Shown: positions 63,026 through 64,000 of the stretch, in pieces
Position numbering within the stretch: position 1 is the stretch's first letter
How the letters are laid out: the number at the start of each line of letters is the position of its first letter
Assembly (NCBI GenBank): GCA_030427635.1
Contig: JAUIBA010000001.1
Span: 62,001-126,000 of the forward strand
Direction of reading: 5' to 3'
From: Bacteroidia bacterium
GTDB taxonomy: Bacteria > Bacteroidota > Bacteroidia > Chitinophagales > Chitinophagaceae
Length of the DNA: 64,000 bases
Program-made: the position numbers and the translations under genes
The notes under the pieces: generated by a model
What the model saw: only the letters and a program-made list of their open reading frames with translations
The model's database searches: none
What the model was told of the DNA's origin: nothing

Positions 63026-64000
63026 TTAATAGGGTATAAAGTACACATCCTTAAAGCCACCTTTGTTAGTGCCCTCCAGTATCATTCTGTTGCCATTAGC
63101 CTGGTCTGTACTAAAGAAGAATATTTTATCATCGTTGCAATAGTAGAAGTAGCCGGGAATACCCTCCTGTGTATGATGCATACTTTTCAGAATGTTGTAG
63201 TTGTAGTATCGTTTTTTATTCATGTACATTTCTATGCCAGTGGGGGTGACAATGTAGGTGCGAGGGGTTGTTTTATGCGGATTTTTGGGGTCCCCTGTTA
63301 ATTCTGCTATCCAGGTGAAATGTTCTCTTAGTTGTACTGTTTTTTCTATTTCTTCCTTACTGTCAACTGTTCTTCCTTCTTTATCTATTTTGAGGGTAAC
63401 CTTGTTACTGCCGTAATGATAGATAGCTATAGCCACTCCATTAGAGAACGCACTCACACTTTCATATTTGGGTGGTACAATAATGCCTTTGTCTTTGTGT
63501 AGTATACCCCACTTTCCTTTGGTTTTAAAACGGGCAAGCCCATCTTCATCAAAAGATGAAATGTTTTCAAATGTGATATCTATAACTTTTTTATTGTTGT
63601 GGTCTATAGCGCCATGTTTGTCTCCCAATCTTACTACTGCCAGGCCATTACGAAAGTTAAATGCTTCATCATAGCTGAAAGGAATAACAATGTTTCCCAG
63701 GCTATCGGCATAACCCCAAAGCCCTTTATACTTTGCCGGCATAAGCCCTTCTGTAGGTGCCTTTGATGCCTGAAAATTATAGGACTTTCTGCCTACCATC
63801 TCTCCCTTATTGTTTATAGCTCCATTGTATATGGCCTTGCTCACAAAGGCAGATCCCTCTATAAATCTGCCAATAGTGTCATATTCAAAAGGGGCTATGA
63901 CATTCCCTTTTTCATCAAGAAGCCCCCATTTGTAATCAGAAGGTTTTGTGCCTTTTCTTGCCCTGTACAGGTTTTCTTCTTTGTCCCATATCAGTACCTT
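63026..64000 (-). CDS. WG-repeat protein (5' end outside window)
   Basis: The frame is open to the window edge on the minus strand, so the start lies beyond base 64000; 324 residues are visible. WG-type repeats of about 33-40 residues are clear: YKWGLLDEKGNVIAPFEYD, LWGYADSLGNIVIPFSYDEA, KHGAIDHNNKKVIDITFENI and KWGILHKDKGIIVPPKYESV, each followed by a strand with G-A-V. The last 120 residues diverge and end KGGFKDVYFIPY. WG-repeat proteins are thought to be beta-rich binding proteins, often secreted; role unknown here. Confidence 0.85.
   Translation of the reverse strand, partial: KVLIWDKEENLYRARKGTKPSDYKWGLLDEKGNVIAPFEYDTIGRFIEGSAFVSKAIYNGAINNKGEMVGRKSYNFQASKAPTEGLMPAKYKGLWGYADSLGNIVIPFSYDEAFNFRNGLAVVRLGDKHGAIDHNNKKVIDITFENISSFDEDGLARFKTKGKWGILHKDKGIIVPPKYESVSAFSNGVAIAIYHYGSNKVTLKIDKEGRTVDSKEEIEKTVQLREHFTWIAELTGDPKNPHKTTPRTYIVTPTGIEMYMNKKRYYNYNILKSMHHTQEGIPGYFYYCNDDKIFFFSTDQANGNRMILEGTNKGGFKDVYFIPY

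Overview
The window looks like chromosome of a Bacteroidota species, most likely in or near the Chitinophagaceae (order Chitinophagales); this is inferred from gene content, not from a marker phylogeny. Supporting signs: two proteins with type IX secretion (T9SS) C-terminal sorting domains, a SprE/PorW-like T9SS component, a two-domain glutamate formimidoyltransferase/cyclodeaminase, an archaeal-type phosphoglucose/phosphomannose isomerase, few Shine-Dalgarno sequences, and many copies of the Bacteroidota -7 promoter element TAnnTTTG just before genes. No tRNA, rRNA, insertion sequence, integrase, phage gene or CRISPR array was seen. Genes are mainly housekeeping, with envelope and secretion functions in between.

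Layout. 1-8292: 3' part of a giant secreted adhesin-like gene with 32 Ig-like repeats and a T9SS sorting domain. 8334-13313: minus-strand block with smpB, accD, a cysteine-less DsbD-type membrane protein, a lone receiver domain, a GT39/ArnT-like glycosyltransferase and yraN. 13426-18713: sugar isomerase, ftcD, pyrR, pyrB. 18770-21943: two lipoproteins (one a c-type cytochrome) and a smaller T9SS-sorted relative of the giant protein. 22509-24714: GH125 mannosidase and an outer-membrane barrel. 24772-30945: a MarR-controlled tripartite RND efflux operon. 31036-35021: CocE-like hydrolase, FGE-sulfatase-domain protein, Mrp ATPase. 35175-37836: three exported proteins, including a TlpA-like thioredoxin. 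37974-43498: Fe-S uracil-DNA glycosylase, hutI and the SprE/PorW-like protein. 43715-48878: an atpZ-like pair with no atpB after it, SprT-like protease, tandem-SWIM SNF2 helicase. 48976-54982: FN3-like secreted protein, DUF1835 protein, holA, DUF983 protein, formyltransferase, glycosyltransferase. 55010-60586: M1 peptidase with a probable C-terminal outer-membrane barrel, then a small envelope-stress-like cluster (YtxH, a 51-residue membrane protein, OM barrel, coiled-coil lipoprotein, AraC regulator). 61122-64000: pepD and a truncated WG-repeat protein.

How the genes work together. The giant repeat protein and the 636-residue protein share one repeat unit, three Ig-like domains and a sorting tail, so they are a modular surface-protein family probably exported by the T9SS, of which the SprE-like protein is a likely part. 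The efflux operon carries palindromes exactly where a MarR repressor could block its promoter. Histidine catabolism is represented by hutI and ftcD at separate sites. pyrR and pyrB form a pyrimidine unit.

The most unusual items are: a DsbD-type membrane protein that has lost both redox cysteines; a SprE-like protein with a roughly 230-residue 11-residue (hendecad) repeat stalk; promoters placed so close to start codons that several transcripts should be leaderless; and a structured intergenic stretch (60886-61115) that may encode a small RNA.
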